Assembly (NCBI RefSeq): GCF_020519665.1
Contig: NZ_CP084703.1
Span: 3,968,001-4,032,000, forward strand
Origin: Bacillus shivajii
Lineage (GTDB): Bacteria; Bacillota; Bacilli; Bacillales; Salisediminibacteriaceae
Length of the DNA stretch: 64,000 bases
Direction: 5' to 3'
Below, one piece after another: positions 7,782-16,511 of the stretch (position 1 is the stretch's first letter; every line of letters starts with the position of its first letter). The notes under the pieces are model-generated. The model was not told the origin of the DNA, ran no database searches, and saw only the letters and a list, made by a program, of their open reading frames with translations. Both the position numbers and the translations under genes were made by a program.

Positions 7782-8777
7782 ATGAGAATGGTCAATATTG
7801 ATGACTATAATGAAAAGACCATGCAACTAGCAAAACCTGTGCAAGATGAAAAAAGGAGAGTATTACTTGGTGCAGGTTCTACAATACACGAAAAATATCT
7901 GTCAAAACTCAAAGAATTAGGGATTCGTTACCTATTTATAGAAGATGCTAAGTCTAAGGGAATTTCTTTAGATGAAATGATGGATATGCCAACTTGGATG
8001 GACATCATTGCTGTAGTAGAAAAAACATTTAAAGACGTTAAAGAAAATAACCCTTTGCCAATGATTGAACTAAACAAGTCAGTAAAACGACTAACAGAAG
8101 AGGTTAGCAGAAATAAAGCAATTATACTTATCCCAACAACAACAGTTAGTGCTTCCCTCAAACCTTTTGCACATATGGTAAACGTAACATTACTCGCTTT
8201 ACAAATCGGTAAAAAGTTAGGATATAACGGCCTACAACTTCATGACTTAGCCTTTGGCTGTTTATTACATGATATAGGAAAAGCAAAGACTGATAACCGG
8301 GAAGAACATCCAGAAACAGGTTTTAACATCATACGAGCAAACCGAGAAATTAGTTTAATTTCTGCTCATGTTGCGTATCAACATCACGAAACGTTAGATG
8401 GCAAAGGCTTTCCAAGGAAGATAGAGGGTAAGGATGTTTTGGAATTCGCTCAAATTTGTAGTATTGCTAACGACTATGAAAATGCGATTTCTAACGAAGC
8501 TTTATCCCCGGACGAAGCTATCGAGAAAATTATGACTTATTCTAATAGGAAGTATACCCACGATATCGTTTTAGCCTTTCACCGCGGAATCATAAGTTAT
8601 CCTCCTGGTACGAATGTGAAATTAAATATTGGGGATGGAATTGTTACGAAAGTCATCGATAATCCACATCGTCCAGTCGTTCGGGTACATAAAGTGGGAA
8701 AAGAAGTATCATTAAATCAACAACCGACGATCATGATCGAAAAAGTACTACCAGAAGAAACGAACGAAATCAAGTAG
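7782..8777 (+). CDS. HD-GYP domain protein, probable c-di-GMP phosphodiesterase, 331 aa
   Basis: The HD-GYP domain runs from about residue 125 to 260. The HD pair is in LLHDIGKAK (His163, Asp164), HPETG follows, and the signature HHETLDGKGFPR (201-212) is a GFP variant of GYP. Such enzymes degrade c-di-GMP. The N-terminal 110 residues are typical of Firmicutes HD-GYP proteins without a receiver domain, and there is no membrane segment, so it is cytoplasmic. A beta-rich C-terminal extension follows. Together with the GEMM-I riboswitch at 2.5 kb it suggests local c-di-GMP control. Confidence 0.9.
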   Translation: MRMVNIDDYNEKTMQLAKPVQDEKRRVLLGAGSTIHEKYLSKLKELGIRYLFIEDAKSKGISLDEMMDMPTWMDIIAVVEKTFKDVKENNPLPMIELNKSVKRLTEEVSRNKAIILIPTTTVSASLKPFAHMVNVTLLALQIGKKLGYNGLQLHDLAFGCLLHDIGKAKTDNREEHPETGFNIIRANREISLISAHVAYQHHETLDGKGFPRKIEGKDVLEFAQICSIANDYENAISNEALSPDEAIEKIMTYSNRKYTHDIVLAFHRGIISYPPGTNVKLNIGDGIVTKVIDNPHRPVVRVHKVGKEVSLNQQPTIMIEKVLPEETNEIK

Positions 8778-8881
8778 TGGTAGAATCGTTGTCTAATGGT
8801 AGGGAAAGTTGTTTAAGGTTCGTGATTTATATTTTTAAAATTGAAATAAAGCACCTTTACGCCTAATGGATAATAAAAAAA

Positions 8882-8912
8882 GGTAAGAAACAATGCTTGA
8901 TTGTTTCTTACC
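8882..8912. terminator. Bidirectional terminator between convergent genes
   Basis: Perfect 13-bp stem GGTAAGAAACAAT / ATTGTTTCTTACC. A-rich on the left, so the U-tract serves the minus-strand gene; it also closes the HD-GYP gene 105 bp upstream. Confidence 0.85.
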
Positions 8913-8931
8913 CTATATGTACCTTATGTTA

Positions 8932-9513
8932 TTAAAAATTAACTTTAGCTTCACCTGGCTTATTGTCACCACGGTAACTTTTAACTTTATCAAACATTTT
9001 ACTGTTTTTCTGACAATGCCAAAATTGAGTTTCACCATTTGCTTCAACATAGAAGACTGGAGACTTGTTTTCACTCGTCCCACTCATATGGATACCTCCA
9101 CCAATAGGCGCTGTTGTCGTAGTAAAATCCCCAGTACCCAAGGCTTTAGAGCCATAATTCTTAATATTGTTCAAGCCAATATTCATGATACCCCCTTTTT
9201 TCGGAATAAAAATAAGAGAAGAGTCCGTTAACGTAAGATATCCCCATTCTAATGAAGGGTGATAAGCTTCTGCTATATACCTCGTCTGTTGTTGATACTG
9301 TTCCCTTATTAAAGAAGAACATTTCATCTGATCTTTATTACGCTTGATAATAAAATAAAGCGGATAACCAGGGATCAATAACATCGAGAGCGACATACCG
9401 AAAACTGCTACTATCGAAGAGAAAATAGTATTTGAAATAATAAGAACCCCAAAATATAAACCAAAAAATAGTAGAATTCGTTTAATAAATCTAGAACTAA
9501 AAGGTGCTTTCAT
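8932..9513 (-). CDS. Membrane protein with PH/GRAM-like domain, 193 aa, hypothetical
   Basis: Two N-terminal membrane helices (about residues 12-55) are followed by a cytoplasmic beta-rich region (WGYLTLTDSSLIFIPKKGG, then a segment ending VFYVEANGETQFWHC) that resembles bacterial PH/GRAM-like folds. ATG 9513 has a good purine-rich site. A protein with a comparable layout is at 59482-60084. Function unknown; PH-like domains in such proteins often sense membrane state. Confidence 0.65.
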   Translation of the reverse strand: MKAPFSSRFIKRILLFFGLYFGVLIISNTIFSSIVAVFGMSLSMLLIPGYPLYFIIKRNKDQMKCSSLIREQYQQQTRYIAEAYHPSLEWGYLTLTDSSLIFIPKKGGIMNIGLNNIKNYGSKALGTGDFTTTTAPIGGGIHMSGTSENKSPVFYVEANGETQFWHCQKNSKMFDKVKSYRGDNKPGEAKVNF

Positions 9514-9795
9514 ATTTTTCCTCCTTTTGAAAAAATTAATATCATTATGATACTATAGAACCATTGTTGTGTATAGGTAGATTTGAACATTATGTGAATT
9601 TTATCCCAGCTCTCTTTACAACTTTCTTAGTAATGAGCTTCTCCAACCCCAATTCTCTCAATCTCTCTAAAAAATAAAAGACGAATGAGCTCACCCATTC
9701 GTCCACATTTGAAAATCATATTAAATTTGCATATTAATACTTCAACACACCTGCGAGCATTCCCCATATCATTAGTGTTTTGTACTAACATGACA
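9514..9795. other. Intergenic region with a terminator
   Basis: Holds the promoter region of the PH-like protein gene and a hairpin at 9680-9703 (GACGAATG / CATTCGTC, minus-strand U-tract) that ends VanZ copy A. The same stem theme appears at 59404-59431 and 62115-62140. Confidence 0.6.
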
Positions 9796-10266
9796 TCACC
9801 GTTTTCGTAGCAGACGAACCGTCCCCAAGTGCTTCAGTTTCACTGCAAGCAAATAGCAAACAATCCCTGTCGCGGATCCGATTGCGTCTATAAGAACATC
9901 ACTCACCTCTCCAGACCTTCCCGGTATAAATGTCTGGTGATACTCATCCGAAGCGGCATACAACACACTAATGAGAAGGGCCACCAATACACTGCGCAAG
10001 CCCTTAACACCGCTCGCATACAAAGCATTGACAACGAATAAGCCGAGCACAAAATAGGCGGCGAAATGTGCCCCTTTTCGAATATAAAAATGAAAAATGT
10101 CGAAGTCCACATTTACGGCAGCAGGAACAATACCCTCAATGATTGATAGAATCAAAGCCGTTACTCCTGAACTAAGCTCACTTGATTCCCCCGCCGGCTG
10201 ATGAGACAAATAAAAGATCAACGCCATCCAAAGAATGACAGCGACCCAAGAAATGACTTTAAACAT
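9796..10266 (-). CDS. VanZ-family membrane protein, copy A, 156 aa
   Basis: VanZ-like integral membrane protein; VanZ itself gives low-level teicoplanin resistance, while most relatives are uncharacterised. Four hydrophobic segments and the polar signature YAASDEYHQTFIPGRSG are present. ATG 10266 is preferred over an upstream ATG because the longer frame reads through a REP hairpin; AAGGA lies 10 bp upstream. The protein is identical to copy B (32047-32496) except for one Ile/Val change, until the last residues: here the C-terminus (KHLGTVRLLRKR) is encoded by a remnant REP hairpin. The gene belongs to a duplicated REP-bounded cassette. Confidence 0.88.
   Translation of the reverse strand: MFKVISWVAVILWMALIFYLSHQPAGESSELSSGVTALILSIIEGIVPAAVNVDFDIFHFYIRKGAHFAAYFVLGLFVVNALYASGVKGLRSVLVALLISVLYAASDEYHQTFIPGRSGEVSDVLIDAIGSATGIVCYLLAVKLKHLGTVRLLRKR
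9815..9835. repeat. REP-like hairpin remnant (left end of VanZ cassette A)
   Basis: Half of the REP unit, GAACCGTCCCCAAGTGCTTC. It overlaps the 3' coding end of VanZ copy A and corresponds to the complete unit at 31990-32046 in copy B. Confidence 0.8.
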
Positions 10267-10358
10267 ACAACTCAATTCCTTTTCATGAAAATCTAAGGGG
10301 AAGCGTGGGGACGGTTCCACTGCTTCGGAAGCACAAGAACCGTCCCCATGCTTCCTAC
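9836..10358. repeat. Duplicated VanZ cassette, copy A (523 bp)
   Basis: Aligns without gaps to 32066-32588, same orientation. I count six differences in 523 bp (98.9 percent identity). Homology ends within the REP region on the right (CTTCCTAC) and just inside the REP remnant on the left. Five of the six changes are synonymous in the VanZ gene and one is Ile/Val. Confidence 0.95.
10301..10356. repeat. REP-like hairpin, complete unit
   Basis: Outer arms GGGGACGGTTC and GAACCGTCCCC, inner stem TGCTTCGGAAGCA, flanked by GAAGC/GCTTC-like ends. It is upstream of VanZ copy A and marks the right border of the cassette. Confidence 0.9.
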
Positions 10359-10425
10359 CCACAACGTCCCGGGATCAGGTACCCAATCAGCCCAAGCCCC
10401 CTAATAGTGACTGGCATCCTACTCC

Positions 10426-11322
10426 TCACCCGGCTATAAAAATACTCTTTATGACCCCTGTCCCAAACAACACACCTGTTACGACTAGAAAAAAACCAAG
10501 CCAATGTCCCAGTAATATCGATTCTTTTAAAAAGATGTAAGATCCTAAAATGGCGAAAAACGGTGTAAGGTTTAAGAAAATAGCCGATTTTCCTGCACCA
10601 ATCTCTCGTATTGAAAGATTATACAAATAATGGCCCGCTCCAGTTGCAATGACTCCCGAAAAGATAAATACCATCCAAATTTGCCAATTTCCTTGACCAA
10701 GTTGGTAAATACCGGCAGGTTCAGCAAAGACACTTACAAAAAATAGTATGCCCCCACCGAAAAATTGACTGATTCCTGTAATAACAAAGGTGTCCACAGT
10801 ATCTGATATCTTTTTGACTAAAATAAAGCCAATCGCTTGAACAATAACTGTGCAGCAAAACAACAAATCCCCTAGTGAGATCGTAAACTTGTAATTCGAA
10901 CCCGCTAAAATAATGACGACCACACCACAAAACCCTAAAATAACACCGGTTACTTTATGTATATTAAAGCGTTCTTGCAGAAACAATGCCGCTCCTATTG
11001 ATGTAACGATTGGCACCGTACCAAGTATTAGCCCGCCATTAACAGCAGAAGTGTAATTTAGCCCTACCGACATGAACACTTGATGCCCTACGATTGTAGT
11101 AAGAGAAATACCGATTAAAAATAACCCATCCCTCCTCGAGATCTTTTTCCATGAGGGTCGAATGAAAAGTAAAGGCAAAATGAAAAGTAAAGCTGAAAAA
11201 ACTCTCAATGCTGTGATCGTTAAAGTAGGAAAAGTCGAGACAAGAACTTTAATAGCAACAATATTAAAACCCCATATAGCCATTGTTACGATTAACATCA
11301 TGTATAATAATGCCATTTTCAT
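10426..11322 (-). CDS. EamA-family (DMT) transporter, 298 aa
   Basis: Ten hydrophobic segments in two EamA repeats of about five helices each, starting MKMALLYMMLIVTMAIWGFN, a typical DMT N-terminus; the length is that of the family. Members export amino acids or other metabolites or take up small solutes, and the substrate cannot be assigned. ATG 11322 follows AGGTGGAG. It stands alone between the VanZ cassette and a regulatory gap. Confidence 0.87.
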   Translation of the reverse strand: MKMALLYMMLIVTMAIWGFNIVAIKVLVSTFPTLTITALRVFSALLFILPLLFIRPSWKKISRRDGLFLIGISLTTIVGHQVFMSVGLNYTSAVNGGLILGTVPIVTSIGAALFLQERFNIHKVTGVILGFCGVVVIILAGSNYKFTISLGDLLFCCTVIVQAIGFILVKKISDTVDTFVITGISQFFGGGILFFVSVFAEPAGIYQLGQGNWQIWMVFIFSGVIATGAGHYLYNLSIREIGAGKSAIFLNLTPFFAILGSYIFLKESILLGHWLGFFLVVTGVLFGTGVIKSIFIAG

Positions 11323-11549
11323 CTTTCTCCACCTCGCAATAATGGTAAAGGAACTAAGCGATTGATCATCTAAAGCACCGAAAAAACTTTGTTAAACTTA
11401 TAAAAAAATAATAGAATGCCCGCATCAACATTAACGAACCCCTAAAAAGTTCACTTGTGGGAGTACAGCGACTCCATACATCAAGATAGAATCTATTAGT
11501 TTCAAAGCTCATCTCTTGCACATATCCAACCTTTCTATAAAAACGTAAA
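11323..11549. other. Upstream region of the EamA gene
   Basis: No gene is recognised. A small hairpin GGAGT / ACTCC lies near 11460-11475. It must contain the EamA promoter. Confidence 0.35.
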
Positions 11550-11586
11550 AGTCACTACTTGGCATTTCCATTGGCAAGTAGTGACT
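11550..11586 (-). terminator. Terminator of the XapX gene
   Basis: Perfect 12-bp stem AGTCACTACTTG / CAAGTAGTGACT with the minus-strand U-tract TTTTACGTTTTT. It begins 15 bp after the XapX stop. Confidence 0.85.
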
Positions 11587-11600
11587 AATTGGCATTGTTG

Positions 11601-11774
11601 TTATAGTTTGTCTATAAAAGGGATCATATAGTTGTAGAGTTTATAGCCTAGATAAATCCCCAATATCCCAGCAATTCCAGAAATCGCAGGTGGAGCTGGC
11701 ACTGGCAGCTTGATTAGAGCAAACAAAAAGCCCACAATAATTCCTGAAATGATGGCTAATAAAATTTGTATCAT
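11601..11774 (-). CDS. XapX-domain small membrane protein, 57 aa
   Basis: Read on the minus strand from ATG 11774 to TAA 11601-11603. Two hydrophobic segments flank the family signature KLPVPAPPAISGIAGI, with a GYKL motif near the end. AGGTGAG precedes the start and a strong terminator follows, so the gene is real although short. XapX proteins are small inner-membrane proteins of unknown function, sometimes next to transport genes. Confidence 0.85.
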   Translation of the reverse strand: MIQILLAIISGIIVGFLFALIKLPVPAPPAISGIAGILGIYLGYKLYNYMIPFIDKL

Positions 11775-11816
11775 TCACTCACCTATTTAAAGTGATTTTC
11801 CGTTACTATAAAATGT

Positions 11817-11846
11817 CGGAAGCACGAGAACCGTCCCCACGCTTTC
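11817..11846. repeat. REP-like half unit at the end of the catabolic operon
   Basis: CGGAAGCACGAGAACCGTCC followed by CCACGC. It overlaps the stop codon of the PEP-hydrolase-like gene. Confidence 0.8.
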
Positions 11847-12675
11847 AAATATTTTTAAATCGTTTCACTTGTTCCGATATTGCAACTTCTGTAGGTAGCC
11901 TTTCTACACTTGAAGCTCCAAAGAATCCTGATACGCCTCTTGTACGCTCGAGTACATACTTTGCATCTTCTGGCTCTGAAATTGGGCCACCGTGGCAAAT
12001 GACGATAATATCTTCATTGACTGATTTTCCTGCATCATGAATTTCTTGAACTAAATTCACGGAATCCTCAAGACTTAATGCAGTCTGAGCGCCAATTGCT
12101 CCTTTCGTCGTTAAGCCGACGTGTGCTACTAGCATGTCTGCTCCTGCTTCAGCCATCTTAATCGCATCTTCTTTATTGAATACATACGGAGAAGTAAATA
12201 AACCTAATTCGCTCGCTTTTCGGATCATTTCTACTTCAAGGTCATAACCCATCCCTGTTTCTTCTAAGTTTTGGCGGAATTGTCCGTCGCATAAGCCAAC
12301 GGTAGGGAAATTTTGCACACCTGAAAAACCCATATCCTTCAATTGCTTTAAGAAATGTCCCATATCTCGGAATGGATCTGTACCACAAACACCAGCTAAA
12401 ACAGGTGTATCTTCGACAATGGTAAGCACTTCATGCCCCATTTCAACGACAATTTGGTTCGCATCCCCATATGGCATCAGGCCTGCTAAGGACCCTCTTC
12501 CTGCCATACGATATCTTCCTGAGTTATAAATAATAATTAAGTCAATGCCGCCCATTTCTGCACTTTTTGCTGAAAGTCCAGTACCAGCGCCTCCACCGAT
12601 AATAGCTGTACCATCATTAACATTTTCTCTTAGTCTTCTTAAAACTTCCTCTCTTGCAACTGCCACTTCAACCAC
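11845..12675 (-). CDS. TIM-barrel phosphoenolpyruvate hydrolase-family protein, about 276 aa
   Basis: Belongs to the family that is fused behind Tm-1-like ATP-binding domains in some proteins, including plant Tm-1. Barrel features include the N-terminal [17 protein letters not shown] and the late strand [11 protein letters not shown]. The GTG at 12675 sits only one base after GGAGG, so the in-frame GTG at 12666 may be the true start. It lies 8 bp behind the Tm-1-like gene, so the split pair is probably one functional complex in a sugar-related pathway. Enzymatic activity is not established for most members. A REP half-unit overlaps the stop. Confidence 0.8.
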   Translation of the reverse strand: MVEVAVAREEVLRRLRENVNDGTAIIGGGAGTGLSAKSAEMGGIDLIIIYNSGRYRMAGRGSLAGLMPYGDANQIVVEMGHEVLTIVEDTPVLAGVCGTDPFRDMGHFLKQLKDMGFSGVQNFPTVGLCDGQFRQNLEETGMGYDLEVEMIRKASELGLFTSPYVFNKEDAIKMAEAGADMLVAHVGLTTKGAIGAQTALSLEDSVNLVQEIHDAGKSVNEDIIVICHGGPISEPEDAKYVLERTRGVSGFFGASSVERLPTEVAISEQVKRFKNI

Positions 12676-12683
12676 CCCTCCAT

Positions 12684-13889
12684 TTACATGAACTGCAATA
12701 ATTCTTTAACGATTAACTCAGAAACTGACGGATCATTTATGTCCTCTTCCACTTCAATATATGGAATATTTTCATTCAAATTTTCTTTAATGCTCGCATA
12801 CAGTACCTCTCTTTGTTCGTTCCCTTCAAATGCTTGCCCTTCCTTATCTAATAAGGAAACACCGCCTTTTGGAAGAATAACAACTGTTTTGCTTTCCGCT
12901 TTATTTAATTTTTCAGCAATCAGCTTACCTAATTGCTTGTTCTCTTCTACTGTCGTTCTCATTAATGTCGTCGTAGGGTTATGCTGGTAAAATAAACGAT
13001 CTTTAAATTGCTCTGGCACAGTTTCTGGCGGACCGAAATTAACCATATCTAGTGCACCTACAGAAACGACTTGCGGAATACCTATTTTCCCCGCGCTTTC
13101 CAACCTGTCATCTCCAGCGCTAAAAATCCCACCAACTAAGCGATCAGCAAACTCGGTTGTCGTAATATCTACGACCCCTTCGATGAAACCATCTTGAATT
13201 AACGATTCCATCGCATCGCCACCTGTACCTGTGGCATGAAATACTAAGACATCATATCCTTGGTCTTCTAATAATTCTCTTGTTTTCGTCACACATGGTG
13301 TCGTCACACCAAACATCGTTGCCGCAATCATCGGCTTACTTTCTACTTTTGGCCCTTTTTCAGCTCCTTGAACCATTCCGCTTAATGCATTTGCAGCGTT
13401 TTTCAAAATTTCAGCCGATAAGCCGTTAATCCCTGCGATATCGACAACAGAATACATCATCGTAATATCTTTATCACCTACATAAGGTCTTGTATTACCA
13501 GATGCAACTGTAGAGACGAGGATTTTCGGCAAACCTACTGGGGCATTCCTCATCGCTGTCGCAGCAACTGTTGTTCCAGCCGTCCCGCCCATACCGAAGA
13601 TTCCTGATATTTCATTCTCTTCTAGTAATGTTGAGACAATACTCGCAGCACCTTTTGTCATTGTGGCAACAGCTGTTCCGCGGTCATTTTTATCACGAAG
13701 CTCTTGCAAGGAAACCCCGCCAGCTTCAGCAACTTCACTACTCGTGATGTCTCCAGGAATAGATGTATCATAGATTCCTGTGTTCATTAACAAAACCGTC
13801 TGGTTATTACTCTCTAGAATATCTTTTACATAGAGAAACTCGTCTTTTTTCGTATCAAGCGTTCCAATAACAAGCACTTTTTTTCCCAT
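12684..13889 (-). CDS. Tm-1-like ATP-binding (UPF0261) protein, 401 aa
   Basis: Full-length UPF0261 protein beginning [20 protein letters not shown], with [19 protein letters not shown] as a glycine-rich segment and [16 protein letters not shown] in the second half. The family is the N-terminal domain of tomato Tm-1, which binds ATP and viral replication protein, whereas bacterial members sit in carbohydrate clusters. ATG 13889 has AAGGGGG. It is followed directly by its TIM-barrel partner and preceded by a sugar isomerase-like gene, which favours a catabolic role. Confidence 0.85.
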   Translation of the reverse strand: MGKKVLVIGTLDTKKDEFLYVKDILESNNQTVLLMNTGIYDTSIPGDITSSEVAEAGGVSLQELRDKNDRGTAVATMTKGAASIVSTLLEENEISGIFGMGGTAGTTVAATAMRNAPVGLPKILVSTVASGNTRPYVGDKDITMMYSVVDIAGINGLSAEILKNAANALSGMVQGAEKGPKVESKPMIAATMFGVTTPCVTKTRELLEDQGYDVLVFHATGTGGDAMESLIQDGFIEGVVDITTTEFADRLVGGIFSAGDDRLESAGKIGIPQVVSVGALDMVNFGPPETVPEQFKDRLFYQHNPTTTLMRTTVEENKQLGKLIAEKLNKAESKTVVILPKGGVSLLDKEGQAFEGNEQREVLYASIKENLNENIPYIEVEEDINDPSVSELIVKELLQFM

Positions 13890-13907
13890 TGTTGATCCCC
13901 CTTTCAG

Positions 13908-14804
13908 TTATCCGAGTATGCCTTCAAAGAACTCCTTGGTTTGACGCACAACTTCTGCCTCTCCTATTTTGTCTTGCTGATAGAAGGAAGGATAGTGTGT
14001 ATCGATCGTCAAAATGACGTTTGGATCCCCCTCTGTAAGCGCATTTAAAACTGCTTCATGTTTAAAGTCATCATGACCGGCTATCGCAAAGTTATTAAAC
14101 CTGCCCTCAGGCATATCGTCAGTTACAGAATTGACAACTCTCGAAGCTCCTTTTAAGTGAACAGAAGCAACGTTTCCTTTAATATGTTCATATAATTCCA
14201 CAGTTGGATATTCACCAGATCGCCAGCCGTTAACAATATCCCAATTTAACTTCAAATGCGGATGATCCGCATATTGCACTAGCTTTCCGAGTTCTACGCA
14301 ATTGTTCGTTAACGTTGGCGGTTCGTTTTCTACTAAAATGACTTTCCCTCTTCTTTGTGCATGTTCTGCATGTTTCTTTAAAACTTCAGCATTGTGCTTA
14401 TATTCCTTTTCCTTTTTTTCCTCTGACCAAGTATCGAAATCAGGATACCTGTATAAAGAATAAATTCGGACGTTTGGTGCAGAAAAAGCATCTGCTAAAT
14501 TGAATAATCGGTCTAATTGTTTCGTCATTTCATCATGGTGGTTTTCATCGTAATTATCGTATTTAGGCGGTCCAGAAAACGTACAAGAATTTACGGCCCA
14601 CGAACTGAGAGTGGCAACTTCCAATCCATGTTCTTTAACTTTTTCTCCTAATTGCTTTGCCTTCTCAACAGAGATCGAATCTATTGTATCGCCGTCTAAT
14701 TTTGCACGAAGCTCAACATAATCAAAGCCCAGCTCCTTGGCTGTTTGTAACGCTTCATCAAATGACTCTATCCCTAACATATCTGTCACAACACTAAACT
14801 TCAT
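13908..14804 (-). CDS. Sugar phosphate isomerase/epimerase-like TIM barrel, 298 aa
   Basis: Xylose-isomerase-like (AP endonuclease family 2) barrel. Visible metal and substrate elements include DYVELRAK, VILVENEPPTLT, LKLNWDIVN, ASVHLKGA and ILTIDTHYPSF, with conserved Glu, Asp and His. ATG 14804 is chosen over one at 14840 because GGGGGGAG lies just upstream. The gene is third in the cupin, Gfo/Idh, isomerase, Tm-1-like, TIM-barrel operon and probably interconverts a keto or epimeric sugar produced by the dehydrogenase. Confidence 0.85.
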   Translation of the reverse strand: MKFSVVTDMLGIESFDEALQTAKELGFDYVELRAKLDGDTIDSISVEKAKQLGEKVKEHGLEVATLSSWAVNSCTFSGPPKYDNYDENHHDEMTKQLDRLFNLADAFSAPNVRIYSLYRYPDFDTWSEEKKEKEYKHNAEVLKKHAEHAQRRGKVILVENEPPTLTNNCVELGKLVQYADHPHLKLNWDIVNGWRSGEYPTVELYEHIKGNVASVHLKGASRVVNSVTDDMPEGRFNNFAIAGHDDFKHEAVLNALTEGDPNVILTIDTHYPSFYQQDKIGEAEVVRQTKEFFEGILG

Positions 14805-14846
14805 AAAGTTCTCCCCCCACCTTGATTCCATCATTTGCACTCAACA

Positions 14847-15932
14847 TTATCCGATCTTAATCCAGTTGCCAGCTTTATTGTCTTTATAGGCTTCGAAGAC
14901 TTGCGTCAAATGCCATGCATCACGTAACGTGGCACGTTCGACTTGTTTATTTTCTAACACTGATTCTGCAAAATGGTTTACACTTTGAACCATCCCTTGC
15001 GTAAATAAGTTCTTATTATGCAGCTGTCCTAATGAGAATTCTGGCTCCCAGTGCACCGGTCCGTTCGATGGATCGTCACCAATAAAGGAAGGTGCCTTTC
15101 CGTATTCACCGCTGCCTTTTTTACCTTGGTAATAACCCAGTCGTATCGCATTATCGATGATAATGTTTTCCTTATTTCCAATCACCTCGTAATTTTCATT
15201 AGGGCTTGTTTCTGATTGAGTGGACGGTAAGTGCAAACTGCCGATCGCACCAGATTTAAACTTAAATAATGTGTGTACATTACCACTTGGCTGATGATCG
15301 ACAAAACACATTTCATCAATATCGCCCATCAAATACTGCATACCGGAAACTGGGTGACAAATATCTAAAAACCAGTGTAAGCCTTCCCGCTCTCCTAACT
15401 CTTCATTAAAAGGAGTCAACGTTAACGGATAACGTCCTGTAATCGAGGTCGCGCCTCCGAACTTTTCACTCTCTACGATCTTTTTCGCCCCTTCGAATGA
15501 TGGATAAAAGTATCGTTTGTTAGAAACAAGGACTTGCACATTATGTTTTGCTTGTAATTCCATTAATTCTTCCGCTTCTTTTGTCGTATAAGAAATGGGC
15601 TTCTCTACCCAGACTGGAATGCCTGCTTTCATAATATCCGGTAAAATTTTCGGATAAATCGGACGCCCATTTTTATCAAAGTTCAATACAACAAAAATAG
15701 CATCAAGGTCTTCTTTTCTCATCATTTCAAGATAATCGGTATATGCACGGTCTGCACCAAATCGTTTTCTGTATAGTTCTGCTCTTTCTAAATTCAAGTC
15801 ACAGACAGCGACTAATTCGACTGGCGCATAATCAAATGTCGGGTAAACGTTACGAAACGAGTGAGCACCACACCCAATAAATCCAGCATTAATCTTATTG
15901 GTATACTCGTAATTGAATTTAATATTTGCCAT
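14847..15932 (-). CDS. Gfo/Idh/MocA-family NAD(P)-dependent oxidoreductase, 361 aa
   Basis: An N-terminal Rossmann fold (NAGFIGCGAHSFRNVYP; second acid in VAVCDLNLERAE) and the family motif VEKPISYT, where the Lys is catalytic. The C-terminal alpha/beta domain has the usual WFLDICHPVSG-type His. Members oxidise or reduce sugars, inositols and amino sugars at one carbon. ATG 15932 follows GAGGAGGG. It lies between the cupin and isomerase genes, 23 bp from the former. Confidence 0.9.
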   Translation of the reverse strand: MANIKFNYEYTNKINAGFIGCGAHSFRNVYPTFDYAPVELVAVCDLNLERAELYRKRFGADRAYTDYLEMMRKEDLDAIFVVLNFDKNGRPIYPKILPDIMKAGIPVWVEKPISYTTKEAEELMELQAKHNVQVLVSNKRYFYPSFEGAKKIVESEKFGGATSITGRYPLTLTPFNEELGEREGLHWFLDICHPVSGMQYLMGDIDEMCFVDHQPSGNVHTLFKFKSGAIGSLHLPSTQSETSPNENYEVIGNKENIIIDNAIRLGYYQGKKGSGEYGKAPSFIGDDPSNGPVHWEPEFSLGQLHNKNLFTQGMVQSVNHFAESVLENKQVERATLRDAWHLTQVFEAYKDNKAGNWIKIG

Positions 15933-15955
15933 AAGTGAATTCCCTCCTCCTCTTT

Positions 15956-16330
15956 TTATTCTCCAATCGTTTGTCTGTCAGGTGCTGAATAAGCGATAAT
16001 CATTCGGCAAGGTTCCCAGCTCGTAACTTTCGCATTATGAGGGATATTTCTTGGTATTCGTAACATCATTCCTGGTTTTAAGTGGTACGTTTCATCACCA
16101 AGGGTATGATCACATTCGCCTGATAACACAAAGATCACTTCTTCACAATTCGGATGGATGTGACGTGGATTTTCTTCGCCTGCATTAATAAATACCATTC
16201 CGAATGTCATTTCACTGTCTGGATCGATATCCTCTCCGCAAAGCCATTGAATACCGCCCCAATCCATCGGTAGTAAATAACGCTCTTCATTTAAATCTGT
16301 AATTGTTGCACTTTTTTGATTACTAGTCAT
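15956..16330 (-). CDS. Cupin-domain protein, 124 aa
   Basis: A single small cupin barrel. Metal-binding histidines and glutamate are visible in ENPRHIHPNCEEVIFVLSGE (residues 52-71), with a second motif around PRNIPHNAKV. Such cupins bind or isomerise sugars or act as sensors. ATG 16330 follows GGGGGATTATATC. It is the first gene of the catabolic operon, behind a leader with two hairpins and a cre-like site. Confidence 0.85.
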   Translation of the reverse strand: MTSNQKSATITDLNEERYLLPMDWGGIQWLCGEDIDPDSEMTFGMVFINAGEENPRHIHPNCEEVIFVLSGECDHTLGDETYHLKPGMMLRIPRNIPHNAKVTSWEPCRMIIAYSAPDRQTIGE

Positions 16331-16352
16331 GATATAATCCCCCGCTTTTTCA

Positions 16353-16405
16353 AGATTTTAAATAAATCTTATTGCACATCCTTTCGTACAAAACTTGTGC
16401 AATAA
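16353..16405 (-). promoter_or_regulatory. Leader of the cupin operon with two successive hairpins
   Basis: In transcript order, first TTATTGCACA / TGTGCAATAA (16405-16396 with 16378-16369, 17-nt loop), then AAGATTT / AAATCTT (16371-16353). Both stems are perfect and they overlap by 3 nt, so they may be mutually exclusive. The first may instead be an operator half-site pair. Confidence 0.45.
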
Positions 16406-16435
16406 AAGATTTGTTAACTATTATTTTAAATTGAT

Positions 16436-16449
16436 ATAAAGCGCTTACC
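16436..16449. promoter_or_regulatory. cre-like site (CcpA) upstream of the cupin operon
   Basis: ATAAAGCGCTTACC matches the catabolite-responsive element consensus TGWAARCGYTWNCW at most positions, with mismatches at the first two and last. It suggests carbon catabolite repression of the operon. Confidence 0.45.
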
Positions 16450-16466
16450 AATGAGGTATTCCTTTT

Positions 16467-16500
16467 AAAAAAGTGGTCAAAATGTAGATTTCACTTTTTT
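16467..16500 (-). terminator. Terminator of the ABC permease genes
   Basis: AAAAAAGTG / CACTTTTTT stem starting 12 bp after the MalG-like stop, with T-rich sequence on the minus strand. It separates the permeases from the cupin operon. Confidence 0.6.
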
Positions 16501-16511
16501 AGCCACCTGTT

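Noticed and set aside
9903-10112. Second frame inside the VanZ gene, conserved between both copies
   Set aside because: Conservation follows from the near-identical duplication; no independent start signal.
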